A DNA stretch of 64,000 nt from Leifsonia xyli. Lineage in GTDB: Bacteria > Actinomycetota > Actinomycetes > Actinomycetales > Microbacteriaceae. The stretch lies in the NCBI GenBank assembly GCA_001647635.1, contig CP014761.1, positions 2,418,001 to 2,482,000 on the forward strand. The letters run 5' to 3'. A program made the translations under genes and the position numbers. Below, piece by piece: positions 30,889 through 40,576 of the stretch; position 1 is the stretch's first letter; every line of letters starts with the position of its first letter. Under the pieces are notes generated by a model. That model was given only the letters and a program-made list of their open reading frames with translations, was not told the DNA's origin and searched no databases.

Positions 30889-32466
30889 GTGAGCGACACA
30901 CCGGCAGACGACAACTCGCGCGACCAGCGGCCGCGCCGCTCGAACCCCGCGCGATCAAATGGCGCTAGCGATGGTCAGAGACGTCCCCGCCCGGACGGCG
31001 CCGGCCGACCGAGTACTGGCGGAGCGTCTCGTGACCGGTCCGCGGCGGGTAACGGCGGTTGGCGTGGCAACACGGACGGCTCCCGTTCCGGCGGTGAGCG
31101 ACCCGCGCGCACGGGTGGCAATCGTCGCGGCGGACAGAGCGGTGGCGAGCGCGGCGATTATCGCGGTGGCTCGAGTGCTGATCGTCGGTCGTCCGGATCC
31201 CGCGACGGCCAGGGAGCCGGCAGCTATCGGGGTGGTGATCGGGACGGTCAGCGCTCTGGCGGCTACCGGGGTGGTGACCGTGATGGTCAGCGCTCTGGCG
31301 GCTACCGGGGTGGTGACCGTGATGGAGCCCGCTTCGGTGCCTCGCGCCCGCAGAGCGATCGAGGCGGATTCCGCGGTCGCGACGGGGAGCGCAGTGGCGA
31401 GGCACGCGGCCGTACCGGTGGTGACCGCGGCGGGTATGCCGGGCGCAACACGGAACGCGGCGGCTACCGCGGGCGCGACGGTGGGTCATCCAGCGGCGAT
31501 CGCCGCGGCGGACGCGATGAGAAGCTGTGGACGCGCGACGGTCGTCCGGCGCGTGGCGACCGGGATGCTCGGGATGAGCGGCGGGAGCTCACCGAAAGCG
31601 AACTGCGTGCTCGTGAGCTGCAGTCGGTGCGTCCCAGACACGACGACCCCTTCATCCCGGACGAGATCCAGGCGCGCGAGCTTCCCGGCGAGGCACGGGT
31701 CGAGCTCAAGACGCTGAGCAAGGACAACGCGGACTGGGTCGCCAAGCATCTGGTGATGGCCGGTCGGCTGATCGAAGAGGACCCCGAGCTGGCCCACAAG
31801 CATGCGCTCTCGGCATCCCGTCGAGCCGGCAGAGTCGCTGTCGTCCGCGAAACGCTCGCGATCACGGCGTACGCGACCGGCGACTTCGCGCTCGCGCTCC
31901 GGGAGCTCCGCACGTACCGCCGGATTTCGGGGTCCAACGACCAGCTGCCGCTCATGGTCGACAGCGAACGCGGCGTCGGCCGGCCCGACCGCGCTCTCGA
32001 GCTCGGTCGATCGGTCGATCGCGCGACCCTGCCGAACGACGTCCAGGTGTCGCTCGCGATCGCCATGTCCGGCGCCCGCCTCGACCTCGGGCAGCCGGAG
32101 GCGGCATTGGCCGAGCTCGAGATCCCCCAGCTCGATCCGAACCGCGCCTTCCGCTACAGTGCGGACCTGTTCCATGCCTACGCTGAGGTCCTCGAGGAGC
32201 TGAGTCGCGACGGGGAGGCCGCGGAGTGGCGCGATCGCGCCGCGCGGGCGGAGGCGGCGTTCGATCAGGCGGAAGCGGTCGACGAGCACGAGACCATCGA
32301 CATCATCGAGGAGGACATCGTCTTCGACGTGGGCGACGACAGCCCTGATGACGACGACGATGCCCCGAATGCCGCCGGCGACTTGGACGGCGAGAGCGAC
32401 CGGGACGCTGGAGAGCACGACGGAGAGGACGACACGCACGATGGCGCTGTTTCGCCGGAGCACTGA
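30889..32466 (+). CDS. RGG-repeat, TPR-like protein of unknown function
   Basis: 525 aa. Residues ~1-225 are a disordered, Arg/Gly/Asp/Ser-rich region full of RGG, RGGDRDG and YRGG elements with tandem 13-residue repeats. Residues ~235-460 are alpha-helical with TPR-like helix pairs (ALSASRRAGRVAVVRETLAI, DFALALRELRTYR). The C-terminus is strongly acidic. The helical part and the following HAD gene resemble the Rv1691-Rv1692 pair of mycobacteria. RGG tails often bind RNA and drive condensates; that role is inference. GTG start with AGGAG; -10 TAGGCT at 30851. Overlaps the HAD gene by 26 bases. Confidence 0.82.
   Translation: MSDTPADDNSRDQRPRRSNPARSNGASDGQRRPRPDGAGRPSTGGASRDRSAAGNGGWRGNTDGSRSGGERPARTGGNRRGGQSGGERGDYRGGSSADRRSSGSRDGQGAGSYRGGDRDGQRSGGYRGGDRDGQRSGGYRGGDRDGARFGASRPQSDRGGFRGRDGERSGEARGRTGGDRGGYAGRNTERGGYRGRDGGSSSGDRRGGRDEKLWTRDGRPARGDRDARDERRELTESELRARELQSVRPRHDDPFIPDEIQARELPGEARVELKTLSKDNADWVAKHLVMAGRLIEEDPELAHKHALSASRRAGRVAVVRETLAITAYATGDFALALRELRTYRRISGSNDQLPLMVDSERGVGRPDRALELGRSVDRATLPNDVQVSLAIAMSGARLDLGQPEAALAELEIPQLDPNRAFRYSADLFHAYAEVLEELSRDGEAAEWRDRAARAEAAFDQAEAVDEHETIDIIEEDIVFDVGDDSPDDDDDAPNAAGDLDGESDRDAGEHDGEDDTHDGAVSPEH
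31210..31326 (+). repeat. Tandem 39-bp coding repeat (RGG units)
   Basis: Units 31249-31287 and 31288-31326 are identical except for the last base and encode QRSGGYRGGDRDG twice; 31210-31248 is a diverged third copy (QGAGSYRGGDRDG). In-frame units allow length change without frameshift. Confidence 0.85.
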
Positions 32467-33460
32467 GGCGCGGGCGCCCCTCGATGGCGTCGACCTCGTC
32501 CTCGCCGACCTCGACGGCGTCGTCTACAGAGGCCCTGACCCCATCCCCCACGCGGTGGAGAGCCTCAACGCGGCCGCTGAAACCATCCGGGTCGGTTACA
32601 TCACGAACAACGCGTCGCGAACGGATGCCACGGTCGCCGAACACCTCACCGAGCTCGGTCTCCACGTGCAGCCGACCGATGTGGTGACGTCTCCGCAGGC
32701 GGCCGTGCGGCTGCTGGCCCAGCATGTTCCCGCCGGCGCGAGCATCCTCGTCGTCGGTGGAGACGGTCTCGTGGATGAGGTGCAGAAGGCGGGCTTCACG
32801 GTCACGCGTTCCGCCGAGGATGACCCGGCCGCCGTCATTCAAGGGTTCTCGCCCGACATCGGGTGGGAGCATCTGGCCGAGGCGTCGTTCGCTCTGCAAG
32901 GCCGGAGCGACAGCGAGCGGCCGTGGATCGCCACCAACACGGACTGGACCATCCCGGTCGCCCGCGGGATCGCCCCGGGGAACGGCACGCTCGTGTCCGC
33001 AGTCCACACCGCCGTCGGCCGCCTTCCGCTGGTTGCGGGAAAGCCCGAGCGCGCGATCTTCGACGAAGCGGTCGCGCGATTCGGCGCCCACAAGCCGCTC
33101 TTCATCGGGGACCGGCTCGACACCGACATCCTCGGCGCCAACCGCGCGGGCATCGACTCGGTGCTCGTTCTGACCGGTATCGACCGCGGCAAGCAGTTGC
33201 TGTCGGCGGACGCCGACGCGCGCCCGACGTACATCCTGGATGATCTGCGCGGGTTGAGCGAGCCGTACCCGGAGACCCGTGTGGCGAAGTCGGGAGCGGT
33301 GAGCGTCCGCGATGCGACGGTCGCGATCGAGGGCAACGACGTGCGGATCCTGTCCGAAGGCAGCGATCGGACCGACCTCCTGCGCGCGGCGTGCGCAGCG
33401 ATCTGGAACTCCGGCCGCGCGATCTACGGACTCGAAGTCCCGGAGAGCCTGTACGCCTGA
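32441..33460 (+). CDS. HAD-IIA family hydrolase (phosphatase)
   Basis: 339 aa. Catalytic nucleophile motif LADLDGVVYRG, motif II TNNAS and motif III/IV GDRLDTDILGA identify a class IIA HAD (NagD/phosphoglycolate-glycerol-3-phosphate phosphatase type). A ~60-residue C-terminal extension (after the LSEPYPE region) is present, as in the mycobacterial glycerol-3-phosphate phosphatase Rv1692, which is also encoded next to a TPR-like gene. ATG 32441 lies within the end of the RGG gene, suggesting translational coupling. Confidence 0.88.
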   Translation: MALFRRSTEARAPLDGVDLVLADLDGVVYRGPDPIPHAVESLNAAAETIRVGYITNNASRTDATVAEHLTELGLHVQPTDVVTSPQAAVRLLAQHVPAGASILVVGGDGLVDEVQKAGFTVTRSAEDDPAAVIQGFSPDIGWEHLAEASFALQGRSDSERPWIATNTDWTIPVARGIAPGNGTLVSAVHTAVGRLPLVAGKPERAIFDEAVARFGAHKPLFIGDRLDTDILGANRAGIDSVLVLTGIDRGKQLLSADADARPTYILDDLRGLSEPYPETRVAKSGAVSVRDATVAIEGNDVRILSEGSDRTDLLRAACAAIWNSGRAIYGLEVPESLYA

Positions 33461-33466
33461 GTCGGG

Positions 33467-34459
33467 TCAGAGCGCCAGCGAGCGTTCGAGGATTCGGTGG
33501 CAGCGGGTGACGCGGCCGCGCCACCAGGCGGCGCGGTCCTGATCGGCGCGCAAAGCGTCCAGCTTCTGAAGGGAGACTGTCGGACGGACCACGGGGATGC
33601 TTCCGCGTTCTGGCCGCAGCGGTTCGTCGGCGACATCGTCGACGAACATCGCCACCGTCCCCAGCCCGCAGTCGAACTCGAGGTCGGGGAGGGCGGCGGC
33701 CAGGTGAGCGCCCATCGCGATGCCGACGGAGGTGTCGATCGCGCTGGACACTACGGCCGGCAGTCCGGCGTCGGCCACGATCCGCAGAGCGGCGTGCACA
33801 CCACCGAGCGGCTGCGCCTTGACGACCACGACATCCGCCGCGCCGGCCCGAGCCACCGCGAGGGGATCGGCGGCCTTGCGCACACTCTCGTCCGCCGCGA
33901 TCGGGATGTCCATGTAGTGGATGCGCCGACGCAGCTCCGCGAGCTCCTCGACGGTGGCGCAGGGTTGCTCGACGTACTCGAGGTCGAACGTGGCGAGGGC
34001 GTGGATGGCGTGCTCGGCCTCGTCCAGGTTCCACAGCGCGTTGGCGTCGATCCGCACGCGGCCCTCGGGGCCGAGCGTCTCGCGCACAGCGCGCACGCGC
34101 GCCACGTCGTCCGCAAGCGTCTGGCCCGGCTCGGCCACCTTGACCTTCGCGGTCCGCGCGCCGGGGTAGCGGGCGAGCACGGCACGCACGTCATCAGCGG
34201 CGACCGCGGGGATGGTGGCGTTGACCGGGATCCGGTCCCGCAGCAGGGGAGGCGTGGGACGCCAGCCGAAGTCGATCGCAGCGTGCAGCCAGGCGGAGGA
34301 TTCGGCGTCGTCGTACTCGAGGAACGGCGAGAACTCAGTCCAGCCCTGCGGCCCCTCGAACAGCGCCGCCTCGCGCACGGTGATGCCGCGGAAGCGGGTC
34401 ATCATCGGTAGGGACACGACCCGGAGAGTTGCTAACAGGTCGGCGAGGTCCGGCAGCAT
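33467..34459 (-). CDS. menC: o-Succinylbenzoate synthase
   Basis: 330-aa enolase-superfamily enzyme of menaquinone synthesis. Barrel-strand catalytic residues are visible: KVKVAE (Lys base), DANALW, the Glu of EQPC, ADESV and VVKAQPLGG. N-terminal capping domain with FRGITVREAALFEGP is typical of actinobacterial MenC. Divergent from menB with 56 bases between starts; converges with the HAD gene. Confidence 0.93.
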   Translation of the reverse strand: MLPDLADLLATLRVVSLPMMTRFRGITVREAALFEGPQGWTEFSPFLEYDDAESSAWLHAAIDFGWRPTPPLLRDRIPVNATIPAVAADDVRAVLARYPGARTAKVKVAEPGQTLADDVARVRAVRETLGPEGRVRIDANALWNLDEAEHAIHALATFDLEYVEQPCATVEELAELRRRIHYMDIPIAADESVRKAADPLAVARAGAADVVVVKAQPLGGVHAALRIVADAGLPAVVSSAIDTSVGIAMGAHLAAALPDLEFDCGLGTVAMFVDDVADEPLRPERGSIPVVRPTVSLQKLDALRADQDRAAWWRGRVTRCHRILERSLAL

Positions 34460-34515
34460 TCCACAAGTTTGGCACGCGCGGGGGCGACCAGTAGGCCGAA
34501 CCGTAGGCTGGATCC

Positions 34516-35427
34516 ATGCAAGCGGACGTCTCAGAACTCTTCGACCCCGGCGCGTGGCGTGAGGTCCCCGGTTTCGGTGAGCTCACCGACATCACCTATC
34601 ACCACGACCTCTCGGGTCGGATCGCGCGCGTCGCCTTCGACCGGCCCGAGGTACGCAACGCGTTCCGTCCGCACACGGTCGACGAATTGTATGCGGCGCT
34701 CGAGGACGCCCGTACGAACCCACGGATCGGCGTCGTGCTGCTCACCGGCAATGGGCCGAGCCCGAAGGACGGTGGCTGGGCCTTCTGCTCCGGCGGGGAC
34801 CAGCGCATCCGAGGGCGCGACGGGTACAAGTACGCAGACGGCGAGACCGCGTCGGGGATCGACAAGGCTCGCAGCGGGCGACTGCACATCCTCGAGGTGC
34901 AGCGTCTGATCCGGTTCATGCCGAAGGTCGTCATCGCCGTGGTCCCGGGATGGGCGGCGGGCGGCGGTCACTCGCTGCACGTGGTCTGCGACCTCACGAT
35001 CGCCAGCGCGGAGCACGGGCGTTTCAAGCAGACCGACGCCGACGTCGGTTCGTTCGACGCCGGGTACGGGTCCGCATACTTCGCGCGCCAGGTCGGTCAG
35101 AAGTTCGGACGCGAGGTGTTCTTCCTCGCGCGGGAGTACTCGGCGCAGCGCGCGTATGAAATGGGAGCTGTCAACGCGGTCGTTCCGCATGACCAGCTGG
35201 AGTCGGTGGCGCTCGAATGGGCGAACGAGATCCTGACGAAGTCGCCGACGGCCATCCGCATGCTCAAGTTCGCCTTCAACGCCGTCGATGACGGATTGGT
35301 CGGCCAGCAGGTTTTCGCGGGCGAGGCGACCCGGCTGGCGTACGGGACCGACGAGGCGGTCGAGGGGCGCGACGCGTTCCTCGAGAAGCGCGAGCCGGAC
35401 TGGTCGCCGTTCCCCTGGCAGTACTGA
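34516..35427 (+). CDS. menB: 1,4-Dihydroxy-2-naphthoyl-CoA synthase
   Basis: 303-aa crotonase-fold enzyme that cyclises o-succinylbenzoyl-CoA. FCSGGDQRIRGRDGYKYA, GWAAGGGHSLHVVCDLTIAS and the DVGSFDAGYGSAY block are diagnostic for MenB. C-terminal PDWSPFPWQY is also conserved. Leaderless-type start with TAGGCT 6 bases before the ATG. Followed after 10 bases by menE. Confidence 0.96.
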   Translation: MQADVSELFDPGAWREVPGFGELTDITYHHDLSGRIARVAFDRPEVRNAFRPHTVDELYAALEDARTNPRIGVVLLTGNGPSPKDGGWAFCSGGDQRIRGRDGYKYADGETASGIDKARSGRLHILEVQRLIRFMPKVVIAVVPGWAAGGGHSLHVVCDLTIASAEHGRFKQTDADVGSFDAGYGSAYFARQVGQKFGREVFFLAREYSAQRAYEMGAVNAVVPHDQLESVALEWANEILTKSPTAIRMLKFAFNAVDDGLVGQQVFAGEATRLAYGTDEAVEGRDAFLEKREPDWSPFPWQY

Positions 35428-35437
35428 GGGCCCGGCG

Positions 35438-36616
35438 ATGTCGCGAACGCTGACGGTCGTCGATGCGGGGCGGCCGGAGGAGGTCTTCGTCGCGCTGCGC
35501 GATGCGCTGACGGGCGTCGGGCCGGCCGTGGTGCCGCGGGCCGGTGGACCAGGTGCAGCCGGGGCCGGGGATGCTGGAGTGCGTTGGCCCCGGAGGGGCG
35601 AGACGGTCGCACAGAACGTCGCGCTCGTGATCGAGACCTCGGGGTCGACCGGAGTCCCGAAGCGGGTGGCGCTCTCCACCGACGCGCTGTTGGCGAGCGC
35701 GGCGGCGTCGGCCGGAGCGATGGGGGGCCAAGGACAGTGGCTGCTCGCTCTTCCGGCGCACTACGTCGCGGGGGCGCAGGTGCTGGTGCGATCGCTGGCT
35801 GCCGAGACCGAGCCCGTCTTCTACGGGGATGGCCGTTTCGACGCGGAGCGGTTCGCGGCGGCAGCGGGGGAGCTGAGCCACGACCTGCGGTACACCTCGC
35901 TGGTGCCGGTGCAGCTCGCACGGCTGGTCGAAAGTGCGGAAGGCGGATCACGGACGGTCGCCGCGGCTCTACGCCGGTTCGACGGGATTCTGGTCGGCGG
36001 CCAGGCGCTGATGCCGGAACTACGGGAGCGTTCCGAGGCGCTCGGCGCGCCCGTCATCGCGACGTACGGGTCGAGCGAGACAGCGGGCGGGTGCGTCTAC
36101 GACGGGATGCCGATCGGGACCACGGTCGTTCGCGAGATCGATGGCATGCTCGAGATCGGCGGTCCCACGCTCGCCGAGGGGTACATCGACGATCCGGAGC
36201 GGACGGCGGCCGCCTTCCGCGAGGACGCCGGCACTCGGTGGTATCGAACCGGTGATCTGGGAGCGGTATCGGCCGAGGGTCGGGTAACGGTGTTCGGGCG
36301 CTCCGACAACGTCATCATCTCGGGCGGCGAGAAGGTTCTGCTGGATGCCGTCGAGCGCGCGGTGCAGGGGATCCCCGGATTCGGTCATGCGGTCGTGGTC
36401 GCGACGGAGGACCGGCGGTGGGGAGAGGTCCCGGTGGTCGTCATCGAAGGCGAGGCGTCGCTGTCGCTGGAGGCGGTTCGGGAGCGCGTCGCCGAGGCGC
36501 TCGGCCGCGCGGCGGCGCCGGCGGGCATCGTCGAAGTCCGGCGGCTGCCACGGTTGGCGAGCGGGAAGCCGGACCGGGTCGCACTCGCCGCGCTGGTGCG
36601 GGAACGAGAGGCATAG
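35438..36616 (+). CDS. menE: o-Succinylbenzoate--CoA ligase
   Basis: 392-aa acyl-adenylating enzyme. AMP-binding core ETSGSTGVPKRVALS, YGSSETAGGCVYDG, the YRTGDLG hinge Asp and the C-terminal SGKPDR catalytic Lys are seen. It is shorter than other acyl-CoA synthetases at the N-terminus, as is usual for actinobacterial MenE. Activates OSB for MenB, encoded just upstream in the same operon. Confidence 0.93.
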   Translation: MSRTLTVVDAGRPEEVFVALRDALTGVGPAVVPRAGGPGAAGAGDAGVRWPRRGETVAQNVALVIETSGSTGVPKRVALSTDALLASAAASAGAMGGQGQWLLALPAHYVAGAQVLVRSLAAETEPVFYGDGRFDAERFAAAAGELSHDLRYTSLVPVQLARLVESAEGGSRTVAAALRRFDGILVGGQALMPELRERSEALGAPVIATYGSSETAGGCVYDGMPIGTTVVREIDGMLEIGGPTLAEGYIDDPERTAAAFREDAGTRWYRTGDLGAVSAEGRVTVFGRSDNVIISGGEKVLLDAVERAVQGIPGFGHAVVVATEDRRWGEVPVVVIEGEASLSLEAVRERVAEALGRAAAPAGIVEVRRLPRLASGKPDRVALAALVREREA

Positions 36617-36639
36617 CCGTTGTTGTTACGATTCGCTCT

Positions 36640-37626
36640 GTGATGAGTCAGAACAAGCCACGTCAGCAGCGGATGGCTCCGCCCATGGCGCGCGGTCCGC
36701 GCGGCGGCCGGAGCGGGCGGCCGGGCGCAGCCGCGGCAGCCGTCAAGCCCGCCACGACTGCCGACTGGATCGCCGGGGCGCGTCTGCGCACCCTTCCTCT
36801 CGCGGTCGCTCCGGTGCTGATCGGCGTCGGCGCGGCGAAGGTCGCCGAGGGGCCCGGTGTCTGGCATCCCATCCGCTCGTTGCTCTGCCTGGCGGTGGCG
36901 GTGCTCCTCCAGATCGCTGTGAACTACGCCAACGACTACTCGGACGGGGTGCGCGGCACCGACCAGTACCGCGTCGGCCCGGGTCGCCTGACGGGATCGG
37001 GCAAGGCGGCGCCGCGCAAGGTGCTCACGGTCGCTCTGACGTTCTTCGGCCTCGCGGCTGTCGCGGGCGTCATCCTGGTCATCCTCACCCAGCACTGGTG
37101 GGTGCTGCTCATCGGCGCCGCGGCGATCGCCGCCGCCTGGTTCTACACCGGCGGCAGGCGGCCGTACGGGTACTACGGGCTGGGCGAGGTCTTCGTCTTC
37201 ATCTTCTTCGGGCTCGTCGCCACCGCGGGCACGACCTACATGCTGGCCGGAACCGTGAATCAGGAGGCCTGGTACGGAGGCGTCATCGCGGGCCTCATCG
37301 CGTGCGCGGTCCTCATGGTCAACAACATCCGGGACATCGAGCCCGACAGGCAGGCGCGCAAGCGGACGCTCGCCGTCCTGCTCGGCCGGGTCGCCTCGCG
37401 GATCGTGTTCTGCGTGCTGCTGCTGGTGCCGTTCGCCATCCTCGGAGTGCTGGCCGTGTTCTACCCGTTCGCCTGGTTCGGGATGTTCGCGCTGCTGGCG
37501 GCGATTCCGGCGTGCATCATCACGCTGTTCGGGCGCTCGCCGCGGGAGCTGGTCACCGCGCTGCAGCTCACCAGCATCACGGGCCTTCTCGTCGGGATCG
37601 CGCTGGGCGCCGCCTACGCCTTCTGA
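36640..37626 (+). CDS. menA: 1,4-Dihydroxy-2-naphthoate polyprenyltransferase
   Basis: 328-aa UbiA-family membrane enzyme that prenylates DHNA to demethylmenaquinone. The two Asp-rich motifs NYANDYSDGVRGTD and NNIRDIEPDRQARKRTLAV and about nine helices are clear. An N-terminal ~30-residue basic, Pro/Gly-rich leader precedes the membrane core. GTG 36640 follows TACGAT by 7 bases; ATG 36643 is the alternative. Its last 13 bases overlap the convergent DUF4229 gene. Confidence 0.93.
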   Translation: MMSQNKPRQQRMAPPMARGPRGGRSGRPGAAAAAVKPATTADWIAGARLRTLPLAVAPVLIGVGAAKVAEGPGVWHPIRSLLCLAVAVLLQIAVNYANDYSDGVRGTDQYRVGPGRLTGSGKAAPRKVLTVALTFFGLAAVAGVILVILTQHWWVLLIGAAAIAAAWFYTGGRRPYGYYGLGEVFVFIFFGLVATAGTTYMLAGTVNQEAWYGGVIAGLIACAVLMVNNIRDIEPDRQARKRTLAVLLGRVASRIVFCVLLLVPFAILGVLAVFYPFAWFGMFALLAAIPACIITLFGRSPRELVTALQLTSITGLLVGIALGAAYAF

Positions 37627-37928
37627 TCGCCGCGCTCGCGGCGGTCGGCGGAGCCATCCTCGGCCGCAGCATTCTCGATCGCGGCATCCTCGACGTCGTC
37701 GTCCTCCGACGTCGCCGGCTTGTCACGGTGACGGACGGCGTACAGATCCGATGAGACCGCGTTCCGCGGACGGCTCAGGAAGATGTACGACAGGCAGAGG
37801 CCGATGAGAGCCGCGGCGATCACCGCGAGCCACCACACCACGCCGACCAGAAGCAGGATCACCAGCGGCACCGCGAACACCAGAAGGCGCAGCACGGTGT
37901 AGGTAATCCAGGAGGGAATCCGCTTCAC
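37614..37928 (-). CDS. DUF4229 domain-containing membrane protein
   Basis: 104-aa protein with two N-terminal helices (TYTVLRLLVFAVPLVILLL and AVIAAALIGLCLSYIFL) and the LSRPR boundary, then an acidic tail. Proteins of this type are regularly found beside men genes in actinobacteria; function unknown. GTG start with TAAGCT 6 bases upstream and GGGAGG directly before it. Confidence 0.82.
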   Translation of the reverse strand: MKRIPSWITYTVLRLLVFAVPLVILLLVGVVWWLAVIAAALIGLCLSYIFLSRPRNAVSSDLYAVRHRDKPATSEDDDVEDAAIENAAAEDGSADRRERGDQKA

Positions 37929-37934
37929 CCTCCC

Positions 37935-37964
37935 AGCTTAGAGACCGTCTCTGAGAGTTACGAT
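37935..37964. promoter_or_regulatory. Divergent leaderless promoters (DUF4229 / PLDc_N)
   Basis: TAAGCT on the minus strand (37940-37935) and TACGAT on the plus strand (37959-37964), each 6 bases from its start codon, with only 18 bases between the two hexamers. Confidence 0.5.
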
Positions 37965-37970
37965 TGACGC

Positions 37971-38330
37971 ATGGTTCGCCTCTGGATAGCCCTCGGCGTC
38001 GCAGCCGTGGTGTTCTACATCTATTCGGTGGCAGACTGCGCCCTCTTCGACCGTTCGCGGGTGCGTGGCCTTCCCAAGCCGGTGTGGCTGCTCATCATCA
38101 TCCTGTTCCCGGTCATCGGCGGGGTGCTCTGGTTCCTGATCGGACGCGGCCGGCGTCGCGCCGACGTGACCCGCCGCGTGAGCGCTCCGGATGACGACCC
38201 CGAATTCCTCGGCAAGCTGCGGCTCGACCACGACCAGGAGGAGCGCATCCGGCAGCTGGAGAAAGAGCTCGCGGAGCTCGACGACAACGGGCCGGACAAC
38301 AACGATCAGACCGGCCGCCGGGATGGGTGA
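37971..38330 (+). CDS. PLDc N-terminal domain membrane protein
   Basis: 119 aa with two helices ([17 protein letters not shown] and [21 protein letters not shown]) and the [13 protein letters not shown] signature of the PLDc_N family, then a charged coiled tail ([14 protein letters not shown]). No phospholipase catalytic domain is attached. It overlaps the menD start by 8 bases, so it is probably cotranslated with menD. Confidence 0.85.
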   Translation: MVRLWIALGVAAVVFYIYSVADCALFDRSRVRGLPKPVWLLIIILFPVIGGVLWFLIGRGRRRADVTRRVSAPDDDPEFLGKLRLDHDQEERIRQLEKELAELDDNGPDNNDQTGRRDG

Positions 38331-40121
38331 CCGCCCGGCAGTGGGCGAGCATCCCGAAACGGGCGCGACCGCGTCCGCCGAGGCGGTCGGCACGGGGAAT
38401 CCCGCAACCGACTTCTCGCTGGCCCTGCTGACGGCGCTGGTGCGGAACGGCGTGCGCGACCTCGTCGTCAGTCCCGGCTCCCGCTCCCAGGCGCTCGCGC
38501 TGGTCGCGGCCGAGCTGGAGCGTTCGGGATCGGCCCGGCTGCACGTGCGCATCGACGAGCGCACGGGCGGCTTCCTGGCCCTCGGCCTGGCCCGCGAGTC
38601 GGGTGCGCCGGCTGTCGTCATCACGACGAGCGGCACGGCGACCGCGAACCTCCACCCGGCCGTGCTCGAAGCGCACGAGGCGGGCATCCCGCTCATCGTC
38701 CTCACCGGCGACAGGCCGGAGGAGCTGCGCGGCATCCGCTCCAACCAGACCACCCAGCAGGACGGGCTGTACGCGGCTGCGGTCCGATGGTCGGTCGACG
38801 TCCAGGCGCCCACGGGTGATCCTGGCGACACCGAGCGCGCTGCGGCACTCGCCGAGGCGGCGGTCCGTGCTGCCGTCGGCGCCGAGACCGCCGACCCGGG
38901 GCCGGTTCACCTGAACGCCGCCTTCCGCGAGCCGCTTTCGGTCTCCGTGCCCGCATTGTCCGAGGCCGTCCGGGGGACGCTGCCCGAGACGGCCGGTCCC
39001 GCGGCGCTCGGACGGGAGGTGCTGACGATCGAGGCCGGTGCGCGCACCGTCGTGGTCGCCGGGGCGGACGCGGGTCCGTCCGCCGAGGAATTCGCCCGCG
39101 AGGCCGGACTGCCCCTGCTGGCCGAGGTGTCGAGCGGCGCGCGCTTCGGTCCGAACCTCGTCGTGTCGTACCGCGAGCTTCTGCGCGACGAGGATTTCGG
39201 AGGGGCCGTCGAGCGCGCGGTGGTCTTCGGCCACCCGACACTGAGCCGCGAAGTGCCCGCGCTGCTGACGCGCCCCGATGTCGAGGTCATCGTCGTCGCT
39301 CCGACCGGAGCGCAGGCGTACAACCCCGCCCACCGGGCCGCCATCGTCGGCGGCGTGGGACCCGGGGAGTCGATCGATGTCCGCTCGCCCGAGGTGCGCG
39401 GCTGGGTCGGACGCTGGGTGTTCGCCAGCCGCCGGATCACCGAGCTGGCCGAGCGCGAAGCGGATCCCGCGGCGGTGGCTCCCGACCTCGAGAAGGCCCG
39501 CTCGTTCGATCCCGCCGACGCCCTCGATTTCGCCAAGGCGGAGCTGGCGGCCGTCCGTGCGCCGATCACGCGCGCGCTGCTGGCGGAAGCGGTCTGGCGC
39601 TACACCTGGCCGCATGACCGGCTGGTGCTGGGCGCGTCCCGGCTGATCCGGGACGTCGACCGCATCGTCCCGGGGAAGCGGATCGCCGTCCACGCCAACC
39701 GCGGTCTCGCGGGGATCGACGGGACGATCGCGACCGCCACTGGCATCGCCCTCGCCAGCCAGCGGGCCGCACAGGAGGCGGGCACACCGGGCGGCGTGAC
39801 CCGCGTGCTGCTCGGCGACCTCGCGCTGCTGCACGACGCGGGATCGCTGTTGTTCGGCGTCGGCGAGACACGCCCGCACCTGCAGGTCATCGTCGGCAAC
39901 GACGGTGGCGGGACGATCTTCGACGGCCTGGAGGTCGCCGCGACGGCCCCGCCGAGGCGTTCGACCGCGTCCTCTACACGCCGCAGACCGTGGACGTCGC
40001 CGCACTCGCGAGGGCCTACGGCTGGCACCACTCCGTCGCCCGCACCAAGGGCGAGCTGGACCAGGCGCTCTCCGCGCCGCCCGTCGGAGTGAGCCTGCTC
40101 GAAGTGCCCCTCCCGCGCTGA
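38323..40121 (+). pseudogene. menD: MenD (SEPHCHC synthase), single-base frameshift near the C-terminus
   Basis: ThDP-dependent enzyme committing isochorismate to menaquinone. From ATG 38323 the frame is intact through [42 protein letters not shown], and the ThDP site ...[17 protein letters not shown], then shifts and ends wrongly at 40092. Adding one C to the run 39947-39950 restores the conserved tail ([19 protein letters not shown]) and a stop at 40121, giving 599 aa. As menB, menE, menA and menC are intact, a sequence error is more likely than loss. Confidence 0.9.
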
Positions 40122-40145
40122 GGGTCGCGGGGCCAGAATCGTCCC

Positions 40146-40478
40146 GTGACCACAGCAGACGAGCTCCCCGAGGCGATCCGCACCTTCATCGACGCGACCA
40201 ACCGCGGCGACACGGACGCGTTCGTGAACGCGTTCACCGACGACGCCACTCTCACCGACTGGGGGCGAGAATTCGCCGGCCATCAGGGCATCCGCAAATG
40301 GGACAGCACCGACAACATCGGCGTCCGCTCCCACTTCGAGCTGGTCGACTGGTCCACCGGGCCGGACCCGGACACGTACACGGTCACGCTGACGGTGACC
40401 GGTGACGGCTACAACGGGACGGGTCCGATGCGCTTCCAGCTGCGCGAGGGTCGGATTGCGGACCTTCGCATCACCTGA
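40146..40478 (+). CDS. SnoaL-like / nuclear transport factor 2 family protein
   Basis: 110-aa cone-shaped NTF2-like domain: N-terminal helix (EAIRTFIDATNRGDTDAFV), AFTDDATLTDWGREFAGHQGI and a C-terminal sheet. Substrate and role unknown. GTG start; the preceding hexamer CAGAAT at 6 bases is only a weak -10. Follows menD by 24 bases. Confidence 0.82.
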   Translation: MTTADELPEAIRTFIDATNRGDTDAFVNAFTDDATLTDWGREFAGHQGIRKWDSTDNIGVRSHFELVDWSTGPDPDTYTVTLTVTGDGYNGTGPMRFQLREGRIADLRIT

Positions 40479-40576
40479 TGCGATGCGCACAACGCACATC
40501 CACGGCCTGACCGCGGCTGTTGGAGACTCCGCACAACGGATGCGCTGATCCTCCTGCGGATCACTACCATGTCCGC

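Noticed and set aside
31210..31326. CRISPR-like direct repeats
   Set aside because: Repeats are contiguous, without spacers, and lie in frame within the RGG protein gene.
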